Assembly: GCA_003389385.1 (NCBI GenBank)
Contig: QQVM01000017.1
Location: 198,443-262,442, forward strand
Origin: Bacteroidota bacterium
GTDB lineage: Bacteria; Bacteroidota; Bacteroidia; AKYH767-A; 2013-40CM-41-45
Length of the DNA: 64,000 nucleotides
Direction: 5' to 3'
The notes below the pieces were generated by a model. It saw only the letters and a program-made list of their open reading frames with translations, searched no databases and had not been told where the DNA came from. Shown here piece after piece: positions 47,478 through 56,755 of this stretch (position 1 is its first letter; each line of letters starts with the position of its first letter). The position numbers and the translations under genes are program-made.

Positions 47478-48593
47478 TCAGTTGATTGCAGCAGGTGTGG
47501 CATATTCACTGAGAACATCCAGCTGTGCACTCACATCTTTTTCCCATCTCAGTTGCTCATGCGGAATAAGTCCGTGCTGCGTTTCCATGTCGTACAACTG
47601 CTGGGCGAGCTGGTAATCCTGCCAAGCCTTGTCAAAGAGATCCCTGATTTCCTTGTCTGAATTAAACAGGCTGAGCTTCGCATTCATTACAGCTTTTCTG
47701 AGTTGACGAATGTAAAGCTCGCAGATATCAAAATGCAATTGCTCATGTGCAAGCAGGCCGGGCTCCTTTTTATCTGCCTTCACCCAGGAACTCTTTTTTG
47801 TAAAGCAGGGATATATCTGAAGATGAAGCATCAGCGTAGCGTCCTGGTATTGCGGTGTGACTCTGAAGGTGAACATGCAGTTGGATTGTGCAGAATAAGG
47901 CGATGTGTCGTCAGCTTTTCCCTTGAAGTCATCCCATTTTAATTTGTATTCTGATGACCATCTGATTGTATCAGCATTCATATTGGTGAAGTGATTTTTG
48001 TTATCGAACACCGCTTTCACATTTTTACAAAATTGATGCTGATCCGGATTCTCATTGATGAATTCATTGAATCCTTCCAGTAGTCTGCGCAATACATCCA
48101 TTGCAAGCTTTTCGGGCAAACCTGAAGGGATGCCGTTGGCCACGTAATTTGGCTTTCCCTTGCTTTCATATACCAGGATTTCCTGTCCTTCAGCCTTTCT
48201 GATGATTGAGAGATGCACATCCAGACTCAGAGAGTGTCGTGCCGGACTTCCTTCATCAGTAAACTGAAACTTCTCAACTCTGAGAATGAAAGGAACTGTG
48301 CTGCTGTCCTGCTTCATGGAAGCATTGATATACTTCATGTATTCGTTTTCAATGCCTTCGTGAAACACGACGTTCGATAACTTCTGAGTCTCAGGATGAA
48401 AAGCCTTTCCGTGGTTTAGTTTGGTTTTTCTGGCATCTTCCACTTTGATGATGTGGAATTTCTCAGGAGTAAGCGACCATTCGCTGTCTTTCAAGCTAAT
48501 GTTATAATCCTGAGCGATGACAAAGCCGGTTTGAACCATCATAGAGATGCACAATAGTATGCTGAAATTTGACTTGATATATTTTTGAATCAT
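47478..48593 (-). CDS. DUF922-like exported protein with HExxH motif
   Basis: About 371 residues from the internal Met at 48593, which gives a signal sequence (NFSILLCISMMVQTGFVIA); the frame is open 75 bp upstream. The segment SEYKLKWDDFKG begins a DUF922-like domain, and LLAHEQLHFDICELYIRQLR carries a HExxH zinc site. It is possibly a periplasmic metalloprotease. It is divergent from rmuC. Confidence 0.75.
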   Translation of the reverse strand: MIQKYIKSNFSILLCISMMVQTGFVIAQDYNISLKDSEWSLTPEKFHIIKVEDARKTKLNHGKAFHPETQKLSNVVFHEGIENEYMKYINASMKQDSSTVPFILRVEKFQFTDEGSPARHSLSLDVHLSIIRKAEGQEILVYESKGKPNYVANGIPSGLPEKLAMDVLRRLLEGFNEFINENPDQHQFCKNVKAVFDNKNHFTNMNADTIRWSSEYKLKWDDFKGKADDTSPYSAQSNCMFTFRVTPQYQDATLMLHLQIYPCFTKKSSWVKADKKEPGLLAHEQLHFDICELYIRQLRKAVMNAKLSLFNSDKEIRDLFDKAWQDYQLAQQLYDMETQHGLIPHEQLRWEKDVSAQLDVLSEYATPAAIN

Positions 48594-48704
48594 GCGATAT
48601 ATTCGGCTATAAATTTTTATTTTCACAAATCTGTGAAAGTATGAGTATATATAACGGTTTTCCCGCAAACTTAATTTGTAATTTTACAACAAGGAAAGAA
48701 TAAA

Positions 48705-50039
48705 ATGGAATTTATTTTAATCATTACGGGTTTATTAGCCGGCTTTCTGTTTGCCTGGCTGTTTTTTCAAAGATCTTCTTCTCTCAAAGCAAGGGATTTG
48801 GAAGATAAGAACAATGTCATGATGCAGGACAATGCGAGTCTGAATGCCCGCCTTTCTTCTGTATCAGAGCAACTTTCGATGTCAGACTCAAAGCTTGAGA
48901 ATTCCAGAGCAGAGATTCTCAAAATCAGCGCCGAGCTCAGCAAAGCTAGGACGGAGAATGAGCATTACGAATCGCGCCTGCTCGAGCAGAAGGCAGAAAT
49001 CGAAAAGATCCAGGAAAAATTCAAAGCTGAATTTGAAAATCTTGCAGCAAAAATCCTTGAAGAAAAAAGTAAGAAATTCACTGAGCAAAACCGGGAGAAT
49101 CTTGACATCATATTAAATCCCCTGAAAGAAAAGATTCAGCTGTTTGAACAGAAAGTCGAAAGTGCCTACAAGACTGAATCCGCTGAGCGGAATACACTCA
49201 AAGGAGAAATTAAAAATCTGATTGAGCTGAATAAGCAAATCAGCGAAGAAGCTAATAATCTGGCAAGGGCTCTCAAAGGAGATACGAAGAAGCAGGGCAA
49301 CTGGGGAGAGTTTATTCTGGAAAAAATTCTCGAGAGATCCGGACTCATCAAGGACCACGAGTATAAGGTGCAGGATTCGACCAGCAATGACGAGGGACAC
49401 CGCATTCAGCCGGATGTGGTGGTTTATCTGCCAGATGAGAAACACCTGATTGTTGACTCTAAGGTATCACTGACTGCATACGAAGCCTTGGTAAATGCCG
49501 AAACAGAAGAGGACAGAAAGCAATATTTAACAGAGCATCTGAACTCGGTGAAGAATCATATACGCATGCTGAGCGAGAAAAATTATCAGGGAGCATCGAA
49601 GTATACCAGTCCGGATTTTGTCCTCATGTTCATGCCAATTGAGTCTTCATTCAGTGTCGCCATTCAGGCCGACAATGAACTCTTCGCCTATGCATGGGAC
49701 CGTAAAATTGTAATCGTCAGTCCAACTACACTGCTTGCCACGCTGAGAACAATTGCCTCTCTGTGGAAGCAGGAAAAGCAGACAAGGAACGCTCTTGAAA
49801 TTGCAAGACTTGGAGGCGCGCTTTATGACAAGTTCAGCAATTTCGTCAATGACCTTATTGATGTGGGAAAGAAAATGGATGCTGCCAAGTCAAGTTACTC
49901 AGATGCCATGAATAAGCTGAGCAGCGGTTCCGGAAACATTATTAAAAGAGTGGAGGACTTGAAAAAACTTGGCGCGAAAACATCCAAAGATTTACCTGCT
50001 GCAATGATAGAAAGAGCTGAGGAAAATTCTGAAATATGA
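48705..50039 (+). CDS. rmuC: RmuC-family DNA recombination protein
   Basis: 444 residues: an N-terminal membrane helix (LIITGLLAGFLFAWLFF), a long coiled coil (about 30-165), and the RmuC domain with KKQGNWGEFILEKILERSGL, QPDVVVYLPDEKHLIVDSKV and MFMPIESSF. Implicated in limiting rearrangements at inverted repeats, with a nuclease-like core. The following lipoprotein gene overlaps it by 4 bp. Confidence 0.93.
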   Translation: MEFILIITGLLAGFLFAWLFFQRSSSLKARDLEDKNNVMMQDNASLNARLSSVSEQLSMSDSKLENSRAEILKISAELSKARTENEHYESRLLEQKAEIEKIQEKFKAEFENLAAKILEEKSKKFTEQNRENLDIILNPLKEKIQLFEQKVESAYKTESAERNTLKGEIKNLIELNKQISEEANNLARALKGDTKKQGNWGEFILEKILERSGLIKDHEYKVQDSTSNDEGHRIQPDVVVYLPDEKHLIVDSKVSLTAYEALVNAETEEDRKQYLTEHLNSVKNHIRMLSEKNYQGASKYTSPDFVLMFMPIESSFSVAIQADNELFAYAWDRKIVIVSPTTLLATLRTIASLWKQEKQTRNALEIARLGGALYDKFSNFVNDLIDVGKKMDAAKSSYSDAMNKLSSGSGNIIKRVEDLKKLGAKTSKDLPAAMIERAEENSEI

Positions 50040-51298
50040 TTAAGCGACTCATTCCTGTATTGATATTAATAGCTGCCGGTCTTGCATCCTGCATTATCTC
50101 AAAGGACATCTCTGTACAGAACCTTTCAGAATTGTACCGGCCGACGGAAAAAGCATTTCATCCGCAAATTGAAGTGTTTCATCAGAATGATTCTTTGTCG
50201 AGGGTCTTTGTTAAATTTCATCCTGATGAATTGCTGTATGTCAGGCAGGCTGACAATGAGTACTGGTCTGAGCTGAGAGTAAACCTGCGTCTTTTACAGT
50301 CTTATGAAAGTCCAAAAGTGCTTGATACCGCTTCCTGCTCTTTCAGATTTCACATACAGGAAAAAGGCAGAGAAAGAATATTGTTCTGTGATTTTCCGGT
50401 AACGAACAAAGGGCAGCTGCTCCTGGAAGTTTTTCTCAACGATGTAAATAAAAACTTAAGTGAGAACTTCTACTATAACTTTGATAATCTGAACAGCCAG
50501 TCGAAGCAGAATTTTCTTGTTACAGACAGAAGAGGAATTCCGCTATTTAAAAATTATGTGGAGCAGAATGACTCCGTCATGATATTTTCAAACGACACTT
50601 CAAGGAAGCTCGCATTTGCCCGCTATTATTACCGCAACTTCCCATTGCCTCCTCCTCCTTTCAGTTTTGAGGTGAGAGAATCCTTCGATTATAAAGTCGA
50701 CTCTATGTTCTTTATTTCCATTAATGACAGCATACCGCTATCATTTCCTGCGGAGGGATTTTATCATATCCAAACGGACACCACTGTAAAAGACGGGTAT
50801 ACACTTTTCAGGCATTCGGCCGGATTTCCTGCAGTGAACAGGACCGATAAGATGCTGGAGTCGATACGATATCTGACTACGAAAAGAGAGTTTGAGGAAG
50901 TGATGAACAATCCCAGTCCTAGAAAAGCGATTGATGAATTCTGGTACAGGAGAGGCGGGAATGAGGAGAAATCGAAAACACTCATCCGGAAATATTATAC
51001 ACGAGTGCAAGATGCGAACAGGCATTTCAGTTCTTTTGTAGAAGGATGGAAGACCGACCGGGGTATGATATTTATTATTTTCGGTTCACCCAATACGGTA
51101 TATAGAAGCTCCAATTCAGAAAACTGGATCTATGGCAGTCCGAACAGCGCTCTGGCCTTGAACTTCTTTTTTACCAAGGCCAACAATCCATTTTCAGATA
51201 ATGACTTTGTGCTCTCAAGAGCTCCGGTCTACGAGCCACACTGGTACCGTGCGGTGGAAGTTTGGCGACAGGGGAGAGCGTATAATAGTTTGTATTGA
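50036..51298 (+). CDS. GWxTD-domain lipoprotein
   Basis: 420 residues with a lipobox (AAGLASC near residue 19). The C-terminal quarter contains FVEGWKTDRGMIFIIFGSPN, the GWxTD motif, and ENWIYG typical of this family. It is probably anchored in the periplasm or outer membrane. Function unknown. Translational coupling (ATGA) with rmuC. Confidence 0.88.
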   Translation: MIKRLIPVLILIAAGLASCIISKDISVQNLSELYRPTEKAFHPQIEVFHQNDSLSRVFVKFHPDELLYVRQADNEYWSELRVNLRLLQSYESPKVLDTASCSFRFHIQEKGRERILFCDFPVTNKGQLLLEVFLNDVNKNLSENFYYNFDNLNSQSKQNFLVTDRRGIPLFKNYVEQNDSVMIFSNDTSRKLAFARYYYRNFPLPPPPFSFEVRESFDYKVDSMFFISINDSIPLSFPAEGFYHIQTDTTVKDGYTLFRHSAGFPAVNRTDKMLESIRYLTTKREFEEVMNNPSPRKAIDEFWYRRGGNEEKSKTLIRKYYTRVQDANRHFSSFVEGWKTDRGMIFIIFGSPNTVYRSSNSENWIYGSPNSALALNFFFTKANNPFSDNDFVLSRAPVYEPHWYRAVEVWRQGRAYNSLY

Positions 51299-51731
51299 TT
51301 CAAAAAATCCTGATTATTCTACATGGATCCTCTCTGGGATTTACACATTAAAATAATCTCTATTGTGTTCCCTTTTTCAAAATACTTCTGCTAACGCCGC
51401 GACTCGATCCCCGAAGGGGATCAACATCAATAGAAAAGTGAATATTAAAAAAAAACAAGCCCGAAGGGCTTGAATATGTTTTTCATCGGGGTCTGAAATT
51501 GTAAGGGTTGTTCGGAGGGAATCAGCATTCGCATTTGTGTTCCGCACAAGATTCTGTTTATTTAGTGTAAAAATCTGTAAATTGGATAAAATACATTTTT
51601 TAACTACCTTAAAAATAAAATTACTTGCACAAAATAAAAGTAGCTTCCCATTATTTAAAACTTTACATTAATTAAAATTCAGACAAATATTGCCTTTCAG
51701 ATTTTACAATTACTTTACATAAAATTTTAAA
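51299..51731. other. Intergenic gap with two GAA-loop hairpins
   Basis: No gene in 433 bp. Two perfect hairpins share the core CCCGAAGGG: GATCCCC-GAA-GGGGATC (51406-51422) and CAAGCCC-GAA-GGGCTTG (51456-51472). The remaining sequence to 51731 is AT-rich and holds the promoter region of the next gene. The hairpins may be decayed repeats or terminators of the preceding operon. Confidence 0.55.
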
Positions 51732-53855
51732 ATGAAAAAACTGTTACTTTTAATCGTATTTGTAATTTTAGAAGTTAATTTAATTGCCCAATCAACTTTT
51801 CTTACAAGATTAAGTTTTAATTACGGTGGTATTTATTCACATTACCCGGCAGATACAATCTTACACATAAAAGAATTGTCCACTACAAACTTTGGTTCAG
51901 TTTATATTAATATAGCCAGCGCTAATGCAAAGAGCAATATTTATAAAATTGAAAATAATGGAAACTTCCTATGGACTGCACCCCATTATGGTTATCTGGG
52001 ACCTATTACCAGGAATAGATTAAGCGGATTAAAAGCCACACCAGATGGCGGATGTATTTATTCAAATAATCTGGAGTCCTTCGCATCATATCATTACAAA
52101 CGTTCGGAGATATACAAATTTGGTCGATTTGGTCAACAGGAATATTCATGGACATTGCCTCAATATTCACCTGTTCCGAATATATATCTACAGGAGACCT
52201 TTGATATAGCCGTTTTACCCAATGGATACGCGTGTCTGGCAGAAGACTCTCTTTATATCATCAATTCAATCAACTCTAGCATAAGATCATTGAATTTTAA
52301 AGGGCCTGGAAAGATATATGGCTTTCAGAATGGTGATATGTTTATTGTTTCTCCAACATTTAAAGGTAGAATTGATAATAATGGAAATGTTTTATATAGT
52401 TTGTTTGGAAAAATCTACAATAGAGATAGTACATTTTTTGTACATACAGGAGATACATTGTTTCAACTAGACTCACAAAATGGGTTGTATGTTAATCCAA
52501 TTTATTTTCCTGCTGCAGGTTTAACAAATGTACTTATGCAAAAGGACGGAGGTTGGTTGCGATACAGTGATTTTGATATTATTAAGTATGATAATGTAGG
52601 AATTCAAAAATGGAGTAAACATCTGCATCTTCCAGTTTTTGGTGTAAGTTTAATTACTGAATTAGATACAAATTATTTGCTTACCGGCGGTACATTTCTA
52701 AGCCAGATTTATGATTGGTTTGGAATGAATCGTAATTATTCAGCTTTTGTGTTTAGTATTGATTCGCTTGGGAACAGCATAATGGATTCTGTATCTGCGA
52801 TGACATCCGGAGACGCTAACGATGATAATTTTTTCGAAGGATCCGATGCCTTGTATGTTGCATTGGCACAAGGATCTACTGGGCCAGTAAGAAAAAATAG
52901 TCTTTCATCAAGTTCTTATGATTCAAATATTGTTGCAGAAATTGGAATTGATTTTCCAAATTCATTTCTGATGGGAGCAAATCATATGCAAAGTGATGCC
53001 AATGGCAACGGCATTGTTGACTCAATTGATATTAACAAGACTCTTTTATATGGTAATAGATATCCTAGAACAACTCCCTGAAGACTTCAAGCGCAGAATT
53101 CAAGTGTAAGTATTAATCAGGCAGGTGTGCCTTTTTTATATGTCCGACCTGATAGAGATACTGTGAATACTGGTGATACTGTCAGATACTTTTTTATAGC
53201 AGGAGACAATAATCTTAAAGTAGATTCGGTATTTGGATTTTACTATTACTTCGAGACAGATTACTTCAAAATCCGAGTTCAAAAAAGCGTACCATTGGAA
53301 AGTGATCTGGGCACTATTCCCCGTCTCATACATCAATCTGTAAATTCACTTTATCCTCCGGGATATGGTGACTATTTTATTAATTTATTAATAGCAAGAA
53401 AAGATCAGGATAATTCATATTTGTTTAGCGACACAATTGGTTATGCAGAAATTCTCGTTGTTGATTCTTCAGGAGTTAATAACAACTATTATCCTGGTTT
53501 GCGTGATGTAAAAGCAATAACAGCCGGAGGATATCCGATAAGTCTGAATGTGAGCATCTCGCCAATTCATATAATTTCATATTCAAATTCTACCGGTATT
53601 ATCAATAATGATTTTAATCCGCCAAATATTTTTCCAAATCCATTTAGTGACGAGCTAGGTATCTCTCATTTGCCAATAGAAGAGGTTTCGATCAAAATTT
53701 ATAGTCTGGAAGGGAAAGTCATTTATTCAAATGTGACCCATTCAATTTCAAAAATTAAAATTGATCTCAGGGAAGAATCGGAAGGAATGTATGTGCTTGA
53801 AATTCGGAATAGTCAGAATCAAACACATAGAAAAAAAATAATTAAAACAAATTGA
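51732..53855 (+). pseudogene. T9SS-secreted dockerin-like protein split by an in-frame stop
   Basis: A single 708-codon frame broken by TGA at 53079-53081. Before the stop there is a signal peptide (LLLLIVFVILEVNLIAQ), a propeller-like body, and two Ca-binding-like repeats (GDANDDNFFEGSDALYVAL and SDANGNGIVDSIDINKTLL). After it, in the same frame, come RLQAQNSSVSINQ, a cohesin-like part and a T9SS sorting domain (NIFPNPFSDELGI ... MYVLEIRNSQ). TGG (Trp) to TGA would be a one-base change. It is either a fresh pseudogene or an assembly error; the first half alone would lack the secretion signal of T9SS. Confidence 0.8.
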
Positions 53856-54025
53856 AAGAATTATAGGACAACATGATCCATTGAACTAATTATTTACAAC
53901 TAATGTTTAACGCACACAAATTGCATTACTATACGTTTTTATGATTTAATACTTCTAAGAAATGGCATCCTTTATCCTGGCTTTTGTCTCTTATTCCCAA
54001 GTAGCTTTTCTTATCTTTGCCAGGT

Positions 54026-54811
54026 ATGAACTCAAGAAGGCCATTTCGACATTCAGAAACACCGAGAGAAGACAACCAAATGATCTATGGCTTACGCCCG
54101 GTCATGGAAGCGCTTGAGGCAGGAAAGGAAATTGAGAGAATTTTTCTGGGCAGGACTGCCCGTGGCCCTTTGATGATGGAGCTGAGAAAAGCACTGAAAG
54201 AAAGAGGGATTGTCTGGCAGGAAGTGCCGACTGAAAAGCTTAACAAGTTCACCAGAAGCAATCACCAGGATGTGGTGTGTTTCATTTCACCAGTTATTTA
54301 TCATTCCCTGGCCGGCCTGATTCCGGCATTGTATGAAAAAGGACTTGTTCCCCTCATTCTGGTTCTTGACAGGATTACGGATGTACGGAATTTCGGAGCT
54401 ATAGCAAGAACCGCCGAATGCGCGGGTGTTCATGCAATCGTGATACCTGCAAAAAATGCTGCACAGGTAAGCGCCGATGCGATTCGTACTTCCGCAGGCG
54501 CATTGAATACACTGCCCGTTTGCCGCGAGAATAATTTGAAATCCGCAATTCGCTTTCTTCAGGAAAGCGGACTGAAAGCAGTTGCCGCCACCGAGAAGGC
54601 TTCAGGTTTTCATCATGAAGCGGAACTCAGCGTCCCTCTCGCAATCATCATGGGCTCAGAGGAAGATGGCATCTCCGATGAGCTGATCAAAGTAAGCGAT
54701 GTGCTGGTCAGGATTCCAATGCATGGCAAAGTCTCTTCCCTGAATGTTTCTGTGGCGGCAGGTGTGATGATCTATGAAGCCCTGCGCCAAAGATCCCTGA
54801 ACTCCGACTGA
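54026..54811 (+). CDS. rlmB: 23S rRNA 2'-O-methyltransferase RlmB-type (SPOUT)
   Basis: About 261 residues from the ATG at 54026 (the frame begins at a TTG nine bases earlier; a start at 54080, MIYGLRPV, is also plausible). Motifs: IYGLRPVMEALEAG, LDRITDVRNFGAIARTAE, IMGSEEDGISDELIKVSD and VSSLNVSVAAGVMIYEAL, the knotted SPOUT signatures. It methylates a ribose of the large-subunit rRNA. TATCTTTG at 54012-54019 is a possible -7 site but lies very close to the first start. Confidence 0.9.
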   Translation: MNSRRPFRHSETPREDNQMIYGLRPVMEALEAGKEIERIFLGRTARGPLMMELRKALKERGIVWQEVPTEKLNKFTRSNHQDVVCFISPVIYHSLAGLIPALYEKGLVPLILVLDRITDVRNFGAIARTAECAGVHAIVIPAKNAAQVSADAIRTSAGALNTLPVCRENNLKSAIRFLQESGLKAVAATEKASGFHHEAELSVPLAIIMGSEEDGISDELIKVSDVLVRIPMHGKVSSLNVSVAAGVMIYEALRQRSLNSD

Positions 54812-54820
54812 CACACGCAT

Positions 54821-56752
54821 ATGATGAAAAGCGTGAATAATTCTGATACCTGGATCGAGAAGTTGTTTCTTATCCTCATCCTTCTTGCAGCAGCGGCTTT
54901 TCGGATTCCTGCCGCAATGAACCTCTCTCTATCCAATGATGAACTGAGCGCTTTAAACACCGCATGGATTGAGCCACTCTCACAGATGATACGACAGGGT
55001 GTGTATATCGATGTGCATCCGGCCGGACTTCAGGTCTTCCTGCATTACTATGTCCGGCTTATTGGCGATGATCCCTTTATTTTTCGCCTGCCCTTTGTTC
55101 TTGCAGGCTTGTTTTCAGTTTTCTTGATTTACATCATAGGTAAAAAATGGTTTGGCAGCTATACCGGTTTGCTGGCAGCTGCATTTTTTTCGGTTTTCCA
55201 ATACGCCATTTTGTATTCTTTGTTTGCAAGGCCTTACAGCATGGGACTTATGTTCTCGCTTTTATCGGCATACGCTTGGTCTCACATTATTCTTAACGTA
55301 AGTGAAAGTAAAGTAAGATTGAAGTGGTGGATACTTTTCGTATTGTCCATGCTGGCATGTACTCACATCCATTATTTTTCTCTGGTCTTCGCCGCTTCTC
55401 TGGGAATTCTCGGAATGTTCCTGGTGAAGAAGAAGGAATATCCATTCTATATTTTATCCGGATTAATCATTCTTGCAGGAATTATTCCCGAGGTAAAAGT
55501 GTTCTACGAACAGCTGAAGGATGGTGACATCGGGGGCTGGTTGCCTTATCCTGAGTCTGATTTCATTTTGCAATTCATGTTCAATTCAGTGAACGATTCT
55601 CATTTGATTCTCATATTAATTTACTTTCTTTTAATTCCCGGATTGATTTCCGCTTTTTACCTGAAAGCATTCGGCCGCTACCATTTTTTTGCGCTTTATC
55701 TTTTTTTATTTTCTTTTTTACTGGCATATCTGTATTCAATATTAAGGCATCCTGTAATACAGTACAGCACACTCTTCTTTACATTTCCATTTTTACTGCT
55801 GCTTGTTTCTGATATGATTGTCCTTGTCTCGCGCAGTAGATTATACCGGTCTGTTGTCATGATCATTGTTCTTGCTGCCGGAGCATCAAGCACTTTGGAT
55901 GGAAAAGGCTTGTTCACTAAAACACACTATGGTGTCTTTGAAGATGTAGCGGATAAAATTTCTGAATGGGAGAATGAAAAAGGCAAGGAGAATGTGTTGG
56001 TTCTGGTGAATGTGATTAATCCTGCCTACATGAATTATTACCTTGACAGAATTGGAGGAGATGTAAACGTGGACTTCTGGAAGGTTGAAGGCCCAGGAGA
56101 TTTATTAAAACTGAAAATATCACTGGAGAAAAGCGAAAGCAAATATTTTTGTGTGGCCTGGTCTAACAGTAAATTCCCGCCTGAAATTCTGAACATAAGC
56201 CGGCATTATTTTCCGAATCTGTCAGATAAAAAACTGTTTTTTAATTCTGCAGCTTATCTCTTTTCGAAATCTGCTTCATCAACCGATGCTGCGCCATTAT
56301 TGATCCGGAGATACAATCATATCCATTCTTCCTGGATGAAAATACAATCAGATGAGAGCAACAATGAAACCGATTCAGCATTCACAGCGGTTAATGAAAC
56401 TGAATTTATCTTAGGCTACAAGGAAAAAATCGGATCACTTTCTCTATCACCGTTTAATGTATTTCACGCTGTTGCTGAGTTTAACCTGCCGGATACAACT
56501 GCTGAAGTAAATCTTGTTGTATCGATAGATTCCCTGGGTATTCCGGTAGATTACCACTCATTTCGCCTGGAGGATTTTAACCATGAACCCGGCACCTGGC
56601 AACATATTTTTCTATCCAGATTTATACGAAATGAATTTCCTGAAGATTATGAATTAAATGTCTACTTCTGGAATAAAACTGCAGCTGCTTTTAATGTGAG
56701 AAAATTTGAAATCCGCCTGGAAGAAGCAGATGACCCTTACATATCGCGATAG
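54821..56752 (+). CDS. PMT/ArnT-like membrane glycosyltransferase
   Basis: 643 residues, many hydrophobic helices in the first ~370, with LSNDELSALNT near the start (acidic motif in the first periplasmic loop, as in GT39/GT83) and DVHPAGLQVFLHYY. The C-terminal 250 residues form a soluble domain. It probably transfers a sugar from a polyprenyl phosphate to a protein or lipid. It begins 9 bp after rlmB. Confidence 0.8.
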   Translation: MMKSVNNSDTWIEKLFLILILLAAAAFRIPAAMNLSLSNDELSALNTAWIEPLSQMIRQGVYIDVHPAGLQVFLHYYVRLIGDDPFIFRLPFVLAGLFSVFLIYIIGKKWFGSYTGLLAAAFFSVFQYAILYSLFARPYSMGLMFSLLSAYAWSHIILNVSESKVRLKWWILFVLSMLACTHIHYFSLVFAASLGILGMFLVKKKEYPFYILSGLIILAGIIPEVKVFYEQLKDGDIGGWLPYPESDFILQFMFNSVNDSHLILILIYFLLIPGLISAFYLKAFGRYHFFALYLFLFSFLLAYLYSILRHPVIQYSTLFFTFPFLLLLVSDMIVLVSRSRLYRSVVMIIVLAAGASSTLDGKGLFTKTHYGVFEDVADKISEWENEKGKENVLVLVNVINPAYMNYYLDRIGGDVNVDFWKVEGPGDLLKLKISLEKSESKYFCVAWSNSKFPPEILNISRHYFPNLSDKKLFFNSAAYLFSKSASSTDAAPLLIRRYNHIHSSWMKIQSDESNNETDSAFTAVNETEFILGYKEKIGSLSLSPFNVFHAVAEFNLPDTTAEVNLVVSIDSLGIPVDYHSFRLEDFNHEPGTWQHIFLSRFIRNEFPEDYELNVYFWNKTAAAFNVRKFEIRLEEADDPYISR

Positions 56753-56755
56753 CGA

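Noticed and set aside
51406-51472. CRISPR-like array
   Set aside because: Only two hairpins with different stems and no regular spacers; no cas genes in the window.
53079-53081. TGA recoding (selenocysteine or Trp)
   Set aside because: No other TGA interrupts genes in the window and no SECIS-like element was seen; mutation or error is simpler.
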